In this document: in pieces, positions 1-9,183 of the stretch
Layout: every line of letters starts with the position of its first letter
How positions within the stretch are numbered: the first letter of the stretch is position 1
Assembly (NCBI RefSeq): GCF_001650915.1
Contig: NZ_LXYO01000033.1
Span: 1 to 64,000 of the forward strand
Source of the DNA: Marinobacter sp. EhC06
GTDB taxonomy: Bacteria > Pseudomonadota > Gammaproteobacteria > Pseudomonadales > Oleiphilaceae
Direction: 5' to 3'
Length of the DNA: 64,000 nt
Notes under the pieces: generated by a model
The model's database searches: none
The model's input: the letters and a program-made list of their open reading frames with translations, nothing else
What the model was told of the DNA's origin: nothing
Position numbers and translations under genes: made by a program

Positions 1-29
1 GATTACTCAGTCGTGGGCAGTTACACAAT

Positions 30-1625
30 TTGGTTTACAGGCTCTTGCCATACCGTAAACAGCTGAATTTTTTTTGGTTAGTTGCGCTTACCTATTCCGG
101 TTACTATCTAGTCTTGTTTGTTGTGGCGACTATGGCATTTCTAATATCGACTGGATTGATAGCTAAACTTGCGCCATACCTTCCTAATGATCTAAAAAAA
201 GTTCTTGATGGATCCCCGGAGTTCATTCCCCCTTTACTCTCAGCTGCATTGCTGTACAAAGCGCACGATATGCGATTCTTTCGTCAGCTCGATAGGTTCA
301 TCGTTGATCGGCTATTGAGTGCTAATCACCTTGCCGAGGATTATCACCAACTGAAAATGTTACTTGAGAACGTCGACTTTTTTCCCTCTAGAGTGGAGCT
401 CATAGCAAACATGAAATTGATGGAGGACTTCGACGTCTTTGTGTCAAATCCTTTAAAAGAACCAACAGACCTGCATTCCGGAGATTCGATCACGGTGTGG
501 CGAAAGGTATCTACGCTTATTCGCTTTTGTGATGCTTGCTCAGCTGAGGACAAGGATACGCGGTTTAAGGCACAACTCGATGAACTTCGGGAGGAACATA
601 CACGCCGCACGGGCGTAGCACTCCAAATGTTGCGACTTAAACTATCAGCGGAGACCTTCCAAGGTATAGAACAACAAGTCGACCATCCTCACCCGCTCCA
701 GAAAGTGCCTGATCAGGAAAAGCATGCGGCTCTGATCTTGACGTCTGAGGAACTCAATCGGACTAGCAAGCTTCTGTCCAAATATTTGATCGCTGATTAC
801 AAGAAACTTATGTCGGCCCTTTCTGCAATAGCAGCGCACTACGTAATATACTCAGGCCCAGACTCCGGAAGGAGGCTCAAGCAGTTGGTTGACTCAGGAT
901 TTCAGGGGCTCGGAAGCTTCCGGGAACTTACGTTCCATAAAATCATCTTGGTGCTAGCGGCTGTTTTTACCTGCGCCTTGGTATTATTCTATATCCGTTT
1001 TGCCAGCTTCTCGGAGATGCCGTCCGAGAAAGCCTTTATTCTCAGCATCAACATCGGAATTATTTATGCTTTTTCAGCGCTTTGTGGGGCATTGATAGGT
1101 TCAAGCCGTCGCTTAAAAGTAAGTGAAGAGATACCATGGGGCTGGTATTTTCTGGCAGGTTTTCTCGGGTGGTGCGCATGGCTAAGCGTGACCATGCTGA
1201 CACGGTTTTCGCCGAAACCCACGAATGGCCTTGTCGAGTTTTGGAAGGAAATTGAGTTCTTCATTACCACCGATTTGATTTCCCGTTTTCCCTGGTCTAT
1301 CCCGGCTTTTATGTTCGCAACAGGCATTGCGTTATTAACACGCATCAATCCGCTGACAAAAAGGAGACGTGACATTCAACCACATATTAGTGATGGTATC
1401 GCGCTGGGCTTTGTTCTTCTGACAGGTTTGTGGATTTGCCTCATTGCTCACCATGGGATGAGAACCAGTTTCGCTGACAAAAATTTGACCCCTTTAGATT
1501 TGTCTTTTCTGCTGGAATCATCAGCCGTTTGCTTTGTCTTCGCTTTCGTCATTGGCGGAACTATTATCGGCATCGCGCGAGATGTCGCTGAGTCAGGATT
1601 GGCGGTTGAGCAACGTGAGCTTTAG
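30..1625 (+). CDS. Multi-pass membrane protein, function unknown (5' end may lie outside the window)
   Basis: The frame starts here at a TTG, but no stop codon precedes it before the window edge, so the true start may be upstream and the gene partial. The product has a hydrophobic segment near residues 13-40, a long soluble charged stretch to about residue 300, then about six further hydrophobic segments (from 'IILVLAAVFTCALVLFYI' to 'CFVFAFVIGGTIIGIA'). I recognise no family and see no catalytic motif. Codon use is AT-richer than the genes after 7.6 kb, as for the rest of this accessory block. It converges on the HEPN-STAND gene on the other strand, so it is not in that operon. Confidence 0.6.
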   Translation: MVYRLLPYRKQLNFFWLVALTYSGYYLVLFVVATMAFLISTGLIAKLAPYLPNDLKKVLDGSPEFIPPLLSAALLYKAHDMRFFRQLDRFIVDRLLSANHLAEDYHQLKMLLENVDFFPSRVELIANMKLMEDFDVFVSNPLKEPTDLHSGDSITVWRKVSTLIRFCDACSAEDKDTRFKAQLDELREEHTRRTGVALQMLRLKLSAETFQGIEQQVDHPHPLQKVPDQEKHAALILTSEELNRTSKLLSKYLIADYKKLMSALSAIAAHYVIYSGPDSGRRLKQLVDSGFQGLGSFRELTFHKIILVLAAVFTCALVLFYIRFASFSEMPSEKAFILSINIGIIYAFSALCGALIGSSRRLKVSEEIPWGWYFLAGFLGWCAWLSVTMLTRFSPKPTNGLVEFWKEIEFFITTDLISRFPWSIPAFMFATGIALLTRINPLTKRRRDIQPHISDGIALGFVLLTGLWICLIAHHGMRTSFADKNLTPLDLSFLLESSAVCFVFAFVIGGTIIGIARDVAESGLAVEQREL

Positions 1626-2025
1626 CGCAGTAGGCTCCCTAATCAAGCTTTAATTAAACCCCGAATATGGACTCACTCTCATAAAATGGGCACACCGTAT
1701 CAATTACGAGGAAACCACGACGGCGAAACCGGGACAGAACTATTTTAAAGATCCTGGTTGGCGGTTATTACTGCGTTGAACAATACGGTTGGGAAAACCG
1801 AGCACAATCACCCTGGCCCGTCTTGGCACCAGCGTCTCCTACTTTTCAGGCGCGGGATCCATCATGTGCGCACAGACCCAATGTTGACCGAAGTGCCAAG
1901 GTGTGGATAGTCAAACAAATCACGACTGAACCATCAGGGAAACCGCAATAATAAATCCGTCCCAGTTTTCTCCCAATGCTTGCCTGAGCACCTGAAAAGA
2001 AAGATTTGCCCCAGTTTTCGACACC
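1626..2025. other. Intergenic stretch between convergent genes, nothing clear
   Basis: This 400-bp gap separates the 3' ends of the membrane protein gene and the HEPN-STAND gene. I found no open frame with a good start, no tRNA and no convincing terminator. The string CCCAGTTTTC occurs twice near its right end (about 1960 and 2010). Confidence 0.4.
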
Positions 2026-4737
2026 CTAACTATCTGGATCCAAGGCCTCTGAGAGAGCTCTACCCAAAGCACCCATCGGCATATTATGCTTTCTGACATT
2101 TACAAATCTATCACCAACGCTCCCTCGCTCTATATAATCATCATAACTCATCTTATTCTTCTCCTTCGATTTATTGATCCTATCCACCTTCCTCTTGAAC
2201 ACATCATGATAATTATACTTGAGGTTATTAAAAACATACCTCAACACTTCATCAATATCATCATGCTTTTTCCGTCTGAGGCAGACCTCAATAAAATAAG
2301 AGAGACCATTTAGAGCTTTAACTTTAACGTCGTGATCAAAACCCTTAAGCTGATCATATTTTATACATTTAAAAATCTCGCAGCCCGGAAAGTTATAAAT
2401 CCTATAAAACCCTTGACGCTGCTCAGAAAATAGTCGCCTATATTCCGTTTTATCGACATCCTTAAGTCGAAAGCTATCCTTAAGCTCCTCTCTCGCATCT
2501 ATAAGGATCGTCGTTTCATACCTCATCAGAATACATAAAAATTCTAACCTTTCATTATCGTCCTTGAGCGCGTCGAGCCTCAGAAGGTTTTTTATAAGAT
2601 CTACGGCTTTCGCTTTTTCTTGGTCTACACCACGCCAAAGGTAGGTCGCATAGGTTTTAATGAATCTGGGAGAGGCGGCATATGCATGCTGATGTTCATC
2701 AAGAACCGACACCCCTTCGTCATAGCTACCATTATCCTCAACCAAATATTGGGCAAGATTTATTATTGCTTGAATTCTAATCTCTTCTGGCGTAGCTTTA
2801 CGGGAAATCAAAGCCCTATACTTCTGCTTGACTTCGCTTGGTTTTCTCGTCAATCTAGAATTGTCAGCATCATCAAGTAGTGAAAGATCATTATCTAAGT
2901 TCTTATCCCTACCTACCATTTGCAGCCTACTAGTGACAGACCCATCCTCTTGGAACGAATCTTTCATGATAGGAACTATCTCGCTAGAGTAAACTTTAAA
3001 ATATTTCTCATCAATTACCGTTATTATTTTCAACTTAACCAACTCTTCAATCGATTTATCGAAGAGGTGCTCTTCTCTTTCCATATTTAAGATATACTGC
3101 AATTTACTCAACAAATTACTTAGATCATTATCTGAAGTAAGAAGCCCCATGGCACCAAAAATTTTCCGAGCGCTTGGAGACAAATACTCAATAATTCGAC
3201 CATACAGAAAATCAATCGCGTTCGAATTATCCTTTATATTAGCCTCGAACATTGCAGATATTGAACCATCCTGCCCATATACCATGGCACTTTGAAATAT
3301 AAACAGGGGCCTACCACTTGTCACCTCATGAATAGAGTTAGCTAATACCTCTAAATCTCTCCCTTTTTTATAGAGCCGGCTATCAATGGACAATTCATTT
3401 TCTAAAACACTATCAAAGAAGGAAAGTGACTCTTTCGGTGACAGCTCCTTTACTTCTATCTCTTCACCGGTAATATTACTCGCAGAACGCGTGGTAATAA
3501 CGACCTTATGATTAATTATGTTAAGAGACTTTATGAATTCCAGAAGTTTATCTTTTTCGTCTGAACCAAATGTCTCATAGTCATCCAATATAATGAGCAT
3601 TCGACCGTTAAACTCAACAATACCTGACGAATCAGAGCTATTTATCCCGAAAGCAATGCTATTTATATATCTAATAACATCCTCATAGGAATCCACCCCA
3701 CCTGAGAGACTTTCAATCACTCCCTTATGGTAATTATACTTCCTATCCTTGGCCGAAATGAATATAACATAGTCAAAAACAGACTCCTCTTCATTTAAGA
3801 GGGTCTCACAAACCCTTTGAATTGAAGCCGTCTTGCCGACCCCGCCATGCCCCCACAACGTAGAAAAAACAGTAGACTTATTCTTTTTCAAAAAGTGAAC
3901 AATTTTTTTTACTATTAGCGTATCAATATATTTTTTATAATTATTCTCAAATCTATTGATTATAGTTCCGTTAGCAGATTTAACCCTACTTTCGTCTAGC
4001 TCGACAACATCGTCAATTAAACCGCATACAGAAAAATACTTCCTACCAGTTTTTATGAGCTGATTAAATACCGCTCGCGACGCAAGCTTATCTTCTACAT
4101 AAGAATAGATATAAAAATCATCTATATCACTAATATTGATGAATGGCGAAACCTTATAAAAATTCGCACCCGACTTAATGTAAACACCATCAACTTCCAA
4201 CTTCTCAGACTCTCTAGAAACAGAAATTGGAGAATACTCACCACTAGGTTTGTATGATATTCCTTTTGAAGCAACATCATCAGATGAGAACACACTTACT
4301 ATCTCAACTTCATTTTTTAGAAAAAAAGGTCCTTCATCACAAATAGTATTATATATTTCTGACAATATATGAAACAGGCTCTCTGAATCATCTTCAAATG
4401 AAAACCCATGTCCAACCTTTTCGTTTCTGATAGTAGGATATTTGTTTATACTTGCTTGGAATTTTTTAAGCTTACCTTTTCCAAAAACCTCACTATCCAC
4501 ATCTAAAGATCTTGAAAGGCTCAAAATACTTCCAATTGAAGGGCGCACAATCATTTTCTGGAAATGAACACGACTTTCTTCCGCTATACGATCAACATTC
4601 TTGTTCCAAAGATACGCTAACAGGAGAATTAACACATACTCTAGCCTTGATTGCTCTTGCGTCGCGGCGTCTCTGTAACGGCCTGTAAAGGCATTCAATT
4701 CAGATTTTTCACCGATTTTTTTGGTTATGTAATCCAT
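2026..4737 (-). CDS. HEPN-STAND NTPase fusion, candidate NLR-like defence protein
   Basis: 903 residues. The N-terminal ~130 residues are helical and contain TIRNEKVGHGF with R104 and H110, the RN(x)4H pattern of HEPN domains, many of which are RNases. A P-loop GHGGVGKT (296-303), a Walker B strand LIILDD (381-386) and VVITTR (413-417) follow, with a later GRPL, in the order seen in NB-ARC/STAND ATPases. The C-terminal ~400 residues look all-helical and could be a sensor. The start has AAGGG 6 nt upstream. It is the last gene of a minus-strand row after a ParB-like gene and an adenine methyltransferase, 139 bp from the latter. It is strikingly AT-rich compared with the rest of the window, suggesting transfer. 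The domains are seen; the defence role is inference. Confidence 0.75.
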   Translation of the reverse strand: MDYITKKIGEKSELNAFTGRYRDAATQEQSRLEYVLILLLAYLWNKNVDRIAEESRVHFQKMIVRPSIGSILSLSRSLDVDSEVFGKGKLKKFQASINKYPTIRNEKVGHGFSFEDDSESLFHILSEIYNTICDEGPFFLKNEVEIVSVFSSDDVASKGISYKPSGEYSPISVSRESEKLEVDGVYIKSGANFYKVSPFINISDIDDFYIYSYVEDKLASRAVFNQLIKTGRKYFSVCGLIDDVVELDESRVKSANGTIINRFENNYKKYIDTLIVKKIVHFLKKNKSTVFSTLWGHGGVGKTASIQRVCETLLNEEESVFDYVIFISAKDRKYNYHKGVIESLSGGVDSYEDVIRYINSIAFGINSSDSSGIVEFNGRMLIILDDYETFGSDEKDKLLEFIKSLNIINHKVVITTRSASNITGEEIEVKELSPKESLSFFDSVLENELSIDSRLYKKGRDLEVLANSIHEVTSGRPLFIFQSAMVYGQDGSISAMFEANIKDNSNAIDFLYGRIIEYLSPSARKIFGAMGLLTSDNDLSNLLSKLQYILNMEREEHLFDKSIEELVKLKIITVIDEKYFKVYSSEIVPIMKDSFQEDGSVTSRLQMVGRDKNLDNDLSLLDDADNSRLTRKPSEVKQKYRALISRKATPEEIRIQAIINLAQYLVEDNGSYDEGVSVLDEHQHAYAASPRFIKTYATYLWRGVDQEKAKAVDLIKNLLRLDALKDDNERLEFLCILMRYETTILIDAREELKDSFRLKDVDKTEYRRLFSEQRQGFYRIYNFPGCEIFKCIKYDQLKGFDHDVKVKALNGLSYFIEVCLRRKKHDDIDEVLRYVFNNLKYNYHDVFKRKVDRINKSKEKNKMSYDDYIERGSVGDRFVNVRKHNMPMGALGRALSEALDPDS

Positions 4738-4876
4738 GCTAACCCTTAATTGGAAAGGTATTTCATTAAAACTTCAGCTTTTATAGCTCTCAACAACAAG
4801 ACTTAGTCGCCCACCCGAATACAGGCTTTTAATTCTTAAACCTTATCTATAATTGCCCTTTTGTCTTCGCAAGCTT

Positions 4877-5752
4877 TTAAGCTACTGCGGGAAGCGCTGC
4901 CCGAACATTAGTCGGAACCTCAATTTCATATGGCCAAATCAACACTTCCTTCCCTCGGCGCCGCTTATATGCGCTATAACTAAGGTAGAACTCTCGATGA
5001 GGCAGACTGGAATAAAGTTCCCGTATAGGCTGAACATCGTCATATGTCATTATCCAGGGAAATTTGACTCCAGAATTTAATGCTTCTGAAAGCTCATAAT
5101 GCTCCCGTTCAGAGAACCGGTTCATATAAAGCTCAGCACCTTTAACATAATAGGGGGGATCTAAATAGACGAAATATTCTTGCTCTCGACCGTGCTCTCT
5201 ATTTATACGTTTGAGCAGCCGAGTCCCGTCTTGACGAGACACATTAATTCGATCTGAATATATCCCTATCCTTCTGATACGGTCGCAAAGCCCCTCCCTG
5301 TTGAACCTTGCATCAATTTTGTAGTTGCCCCTTTGATCGTAGCCTCCTATTGGGCCTCCATTATGAACAATTCCTGACCTAGTGGTTCTGTTAAGGTAGA
5401 AGGTCGAGAAGCCCAGACTAAGAGGGTCAGAAAGTGAACATTCATTATAGATAGCACGCTGATGACGCCACTCGTTAACACTTAAATCCACAGACTGAGT
5501 CATGTTAATAAACTGCTCATTATACTCAGTAACAGCTAACCAGAATGAACTGATCCGTGGATCTGCATCGTTTATGGTAATTGCCTCAACGTATTCTTCA
5601 AATAGTAGTCTAAGCGCGGCACCCGCACCGCCTGCGTATGGCTCCACGTAGTGAGGCTCTATAATCTTGTTGTGCGCCATCAGCGCAATCAAAAACTCAG
5701 AAAGAACCGCCTTGCCACCTGGGTAACGGAGCGGACTGTAATGTTCAGCCAT
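4877..5752 (-). CDS. D12-class DNA N6-adenine methyltransferase
   Basis: 291 residues, the usual length of Dam/D12-class enzymes. The class order is visible: motif X RYPGGK (9-14), SAM-binding motif I EPYAGGAGAAL (37-47) and catalytic motif IV DPPY (198-201). It should transfer a methyl group from SAM to adenine N6 in DNA; the target sequence cannot be read from the protein. Start ATG has AGGA 6 nt upstream. It lies 21 bp after the ParB-like gene on the same strand and before the HEPN-STAND gene, so the three may be co-transcribed. No restriction endonuclease is recognisable nearby. It could be an orphan methylase, or the self-marking part of a defence module. Confidence 0.88.
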   Translation of the reverse strand: MAEHYSPLRYPGGKAVLSEFLIALMAHNKIIEPHYVEPYAGGAGAALRLLFEEYVEAITINDADPRISSFWLAVTEYNEQFINMTQSVDLSVNEWRHQRAIYNECSLSDPLSLGFSTFYLNRTTRSGIVHNGGPIGGYDQRGNYKIDARFNREGLCDRIRRIGIYSDRINVSRQDGTRLLKRINREHGREQEYFVYLDPPYYVKGAELYMNRFSEREHYELSEALNSGVKFPWIMTYDDVQPIRELYSSLPHREFYLSYSAYKRRRGKEVLIWPYEIEVPTNVRAALPAVA

Positions 5753-5773
5753 GTATCATCCTAAGAAACAAAA

Positions 5774-7219
5774 TTAACTCAAAATAATCTCAAGCATCGG
5801 CTCGGCTCTATCCCACAACGCCCGGAGATCTCCCTCCGTTGGGGTAACGTGCGGATTGTGAGTAAACTCATTAAACCCATCGATGGTTATAAAGTAGTCG
5901 CCATCTTTTGCGGCAAGAGATCTTGCGGCTTTATATCCATCAGCCGCCATTCCATGTAGAATTCGCTTATCGACAGCGTAGCTTATAAGATCGCGAAGGG
6001 GCGGTGTCCAATCTGGATTATAATTTCTTTTTTTCCCATTTTTATCGAAATGATCACAAACTGCTTTTGCATGTCCTTCTTGTTTTATATAACTCCACAG
6101 GGCCACATCCATTAGCACTCGAAGCATAACTCCAGTTGAATTACGCTGCTCTGATATTCTCAGAGACTTAAGTTCTTTAAAGATCGAAGATACTTTCGTG
6201 GTTTTCGATCGACAAACAAAACCTCGTGGCACAATTGATGTTGATGGTTTGGGTGTTTTTGGCGAAGTATGCTGACGCTCCCGTTGCCCTCCAGAATCGT
6301 CTCGCTTAGCATCATCGCCGTCAACAACAAATGCATCAGGATCAAAAGATCCGCGCTTTTTGGTTCTTGGCAGCGCCGTTTCTGCTTGCTTTATATAATC
6401 TTGAAAACCTTTTTTGTCGTTTATTTTTCGGGTCATCCCTTTGGTTGTTGCGTCAGCGACGACTCTAGCAAGAACCGCTTTGAATCGCTCGGGATGGGCG
6501 ACGCCCACAAAACCTTTCTCATCATCAAGCTCTACACCTAGGAACTTGCGACCTATCTGCGAGTCGATAAAACGCTCCAAAGTGGTCAAAGGAAAGCGCG
6601 GATCTTCGACCCGCTTTCGGACATCGGCATCTAAATCAAGGGTCAAGGCAATTCTGTGGAGCTTTTCAGTACGTAGAAAGCTGCGGATCTGGGCAAGGGA
6701 GATACCTAACTGATCTGAAATTTCCGAGGGTTGTAGCCCTTGCATTAAAAGCTCATGGTAGAACCGTGCCTGCTGAAGAGAAGACCAACGACGCTTGGAG
6801 TCTCCTGTGTGGAGAGCAGCAATGATTGGAGCAGCTGACAATCGATCAGGCACAACTGCGACGTCGACTTTTCCCAAGGAAGCCAAGTCCGCTTTAGCGG
6901 AGAGAGACCTGAAATATTTAACCAGTGAAGTTGTTGGTGCAAGTTCTGGACTCAGCAAAAGTTTTATCGCGGCTAAACGTCGATTACCCTCGAGTACAGT
7001 GAAGCATCGGCCCGAGGGCACGACCACCAGGCGCTCGTTAGCAAACAAGCCTATCTTGGCAATCGACGCTGCCAAACTTTTCACGTCCTCATGAGCTAGA
7101 AGTTCGTGGAGTAACTGACGCTGGCTGTCCGATCGCCGGTCTGAAGGAATCCTCGTATTTTTGGGGTCTAAAAGCAGGCTTCCTGTTTTTACCTTTGTTG
7201 ACCTAGTATCTACAGACAC
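5774..7219 (-). CDS. ParB/sulfiredoxin-fold protein with HTH
   Basis: 481 residues, GTG start with GGGAG 6 nt upstream. Residues ~10-95 match the ParB/Srx nucleotide-binding fold, with the hallmark EGNRRLAAIK (77-86). A helix-turn-helix is likely at 161-185 (PSEISDQLGISLAQIRSFL). The C-terminal half (about 250-481) is unfamiliar and includes a charged linker. Partition ParB proteins are shorter and sit next to ParA; there is no ParA here, so plasmid or chromosome partition is unlikely. Proteins with this fold and an EGNRR motif accompany methylases on phages and islands, where they act as regulators or nucleases. First gene of the row with the methyltransferase and the HEPN-STAND gene. Confidence 0.75.
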   Translation of the reverse strand: MSVDTRSTKVKTGSLLLDPKNTRIPSDRRSDSQRQLLHELLAHEDVKSLAASIAKIGLFANERLVVVPSGRCFTVLEGNRRLAAIKLLLSPELAPTTSLVKYFRSLSAKADLASLGKVDVAVVPDRLSAAPIIAALHTGDSKRRWSSLQQARFYHELLMQGLQPSEISDQLGISLAQIRSFLRTEKLHRIALTLDLDADVRKRVEDPRFPLTTLERFIDSQIGRKFLGVELDDEKGFVGVAHPERFKAVLARVVADATTKGMTRKINDKKGFQDYIKQAETALPRTKKRGSFDPDAFVVDGDDAKRDDSGGQRERQHTSPKTPKPSTSIVPRGFVCRSKTTKVSSIFKELKSLRISEQRNSTGVMLRVLMDVALWSYIKQEGHAKAVCDHFDKNGKKRNYNPDWTPPLRDLISYAVDKRILHGMAADGYKAARSLAAKDGDYFITIDGFNEFTHNPHVTPTEGDLRALWDRAEPMLEIILS

Positions 7220-7574
7220 ATTTTCTCCCTTCCATTCTATATTGCAGCCTATCAGCTTATCTCTCTGACGCCCTCTGGTTTTCTATCTGAGGCCCACAAT
7301 TACAGCCAGCAACCTACAGCGAAAGGGACAGACTGTATTTACATCGACCTAATTGATAGCGCGAAAAAGGAATAATCAAAGCTCAATATCGTCAAGCTCG
7401 CCACAACTTGCAGTATGCGGTTTTAGCAAGTAAAGACAGGAAAGCCGCAAAGCTCCAAAAAAGGCTTCAATCGAGGTAGAAAGGTTTATGGTTGTCATCC
7501 CTAACAATCGGTCATAGCTAGCACTTAGCTACCTACACTAGACCATCACTTAGCAGTTTGTCTGCGTTAGTTAC
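7220..7574. other. Right flank of the accessory block, no gene seen
   Basis: This region carries the probable promoter of the ParB-like gene and the boundary between the AT-rich block and the urea genes. I see no tRNA, integrase, convincing attachment-site repeat or open frame with a credible start. Confidence 0.4.
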
Positions 7575-7613
7575 AAAAATACAAAACTCCACGTCGGGAA
7601 CCTCCGGACGTGG
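7575..7613 (-). terminator. Rho-independent terminator of the urt operon
   Basis: Reading the minus strand, CCACGTC and GACGTGG (7589-7613) form a GC-rich hairpin with further G-C pairs inside, followed by AGTTTTGTATTTTTG. It lies about 48 bp after the urtE stop codon, where the operon should end. Confidence 0.75.
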
Positions 7614-7660
7614 TGTTTCGAAAGATAGGACTATGAAGTCCTCAGAAGGCGGAGCGTCGG

Positions 7661-8359
7661 CTATACAGTGAGATGCCTTTTGATCAATTCGTCAGTCAGT
7701 TGCTCAATAATGCCCTCGGCAACCCTCCTCCCCCGATCCAAAATCGCAAACCGATCCGCATACTTCCTCGCAAACGGCAACTTCTGCTCAACCAGAAGAA
7801 CGGTCAGCCCATCCTCCTCAATCAGCCTCCGAATAACCTCCCCGATCTGCGCCACAATATTCGGCTGAATCCCCTCCCCCGGCTCGTCGAGAATGAGAAG
7901 TCGGGGCTCAATCACCAGCGCCCGTCCAATCGCCAGTTGCTGTTGCTGCCCGCCGGAAAGGTCACCGCCTCTCCGATGCCGCGTTTCCTTCAGCACCGGG
8001 AACAGCTCATACACCCGCTCCGGTATCTTCTTGCTGCCGTCCTTGCGCACAGCCAGGCCGGTGCGTAGGTTTTCTTCCACGGTCAGCAGGGGGAAGATCT
8101 GCCGGCCCTGGGGCACGTAGCCAATCCCGAGGCGGGAGCGGTCTTCCACTTTCTTTTTGGTGAGCCCCACATCCCCGGCGAATTCAATGCTGCCGCTTTT
8201 GGTGGTTTCCTCGCCCATGATGCATTTCATCAGGGTGGTTTTGCCCACGCCGTTGCGGCCCATTACGCAGGTACACTGGCCCTGGGGTACGTCCAGGTCC
8301 AGATCCCAGAGGGTGTGGCTTTCGCCGTAGAACTGATTGAGCTTCTGGATCTTCAGCAT
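7661..8359 (-). CDS. urtE: Urea ABC transporter ATP-binding protein UrtE
   Basis: 232 residues, a LivF-type ATPase. Walker A GRNGVGKT (34-41), signature LSGGQ (134-138) and Walker B LLILDEP (154-160) are intact. The frame is open further upstream, but the real start is the ATG at 8359: it has GGAGGAGG ahead of it and shares one base with the urtD stop (TAATG), implying translational coupling. With UrtD it powers urea import through UrtB and UrtC. It is the last gene of urtABCDE and is followed by a terminator. Confidence 0.95.
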   Translation of the reverse strand: MLKIQKLNQFYGESHTLWDLDLDVPQGQCTCVMGRNGVGKTTLMKCIMGEETTKSGSIEFAGDVGLTKKKVEDRSRLGIGYVPQGRQIFPLLTVEENLRTGLAVRKDGSKKIPERVYELFPVLKETRHRRGGDLSGGQQQQLAIGRALVIEPRLLILDEPGEGIQPNIVAQIGEVIRRLIEEDGLTVLLVEQKLPFARKYADRFAILDRGRRVAEGIIEQLTDELIKRHLTV

Positions 8360-9183
8360 TACGCCTCCTCCCCCAGGTAAACCTTGATCACTTCCGGGTC
8401 GTTGGAGACCTGGTCCATGGTGCCTTCGGCCAGCACGCTGCCCTGGTGCAGCACGGTCACTTTGCGGGCGATGGAGCGCACGAAGCCCATGTCGTGTTCC
8501 ACCACCACAACCGACTGTTTGCCGGCGAGGCTGGTGAGCAGTTCGGCGGTGCGTTCCATTTCCTGTTCGGTCATGCCGGCCACGGGTTCGTCCACCAGCA
8601 GCAGGCGGGGTTTCTGCATCAGCAGCATGCCGATCTCCAGCCACTGCTTCTGGCCGTGGGAGAGGATGCCGGCGAGGCGGTCCCGCAGGTCTTTCAGGCC
8701 GATCATTTCCAGCACTTCGTCGATGCGGTCCCGGTATTCGGGTTTCATGATGGCGGTGAGCGTGGGGAATACGCGCTTGTCCGCCGCCATGGCCAGTTCC
8801 AGGTTTTCAAACACGGTGAGGGCTTCGAACACCGTGGGTTTCTGGAACTTGCGGCCGATGCCCAGGGAGGCGATGTCCGGCTCGTTCATGGTGAGCAGGT
8901 TGTGGCGGCTGCCGAACCACACCGAGCCGGTGTCCGGCCGGGTTTTACCGGTGATGATGTCCATCATGGTGGTTTTGCCCGCGCCGTTGGGGCCGATGAT
9001 GCAGCGCAGCTCACCGTCGTCGATGGTGAGGTTGAGATTATTGATGGCCTTGAAGCCATCAAAGCTCACGTTCACGTCTTCCAGATACAGGATGGGGCCG
9101 TGGCGCACGTCCACCGGCGACTGCACCTGGGTCAGAAACTCGAACACGTGTTCGCGGTCGGTCAGTTCCTGAAAAATGCTCAT
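8359..9183 (-). CDS. urtD: Urea ABC transporter ATP-binding protein UrtD
   Basis: 274 residues, a LivG-type ATPase with Walker A GPNGAGKT (64-71), signature LSHGQ and Walker B RLLLVDEP. An N-terminal tail of about 30 residues before the ABC core is usual for UrtD. The start overlaps the urtC stop by 4 nt (ATGA) and the stop overlaps the urtE start by 1 nt, so urtC, urtD and urtE are tightly coupled. Its partners are UrtE and the permeases UrtB and UrtC at the inner membrane. Confidence 0.95.
   Translation of the reverse strand: MSIFQELTDREHVFEFLTQVQSPVDVRHGPILYLEDVNVSFDGFKAINNLNLTIDDGELRCIIGPNGAGKTTMMDIITGKTRPDTGSVWFGSRHNLLTMNEPDIASLGIGRKFQKPTVFEALTVFENLELAMAADKRVFPTLTAIMKPEYRDRIDEVLEMIGLKDLRDRLAGILSHGQKQWLEIGMLLMQKPRLLLVDEPVAGMTEQEMERTAELLTSLAGKQSVVVVEHDMGFVRSIARKVTVLHQGSVLAEGTMDQVSNDPEVIKVYLGEEA

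Noticed and set aside
5774..7219. Plasmid or chromosome partition ParB.
   Set aside because: There is no ParA gene and no repeated parS-like palindrome nearby, and the protein is longer with an unfamiliar C-terminus.
1731..7332. GGGACAGA occurs on both sides of the accessory block (1731-1738 and 7325-7332), a possible direct-repeat boundary.
   Set aside because: Only 8 bases match exactly, and such a match between two 400-bp flanks is expected by chance. No integrase or tRNA supports it.
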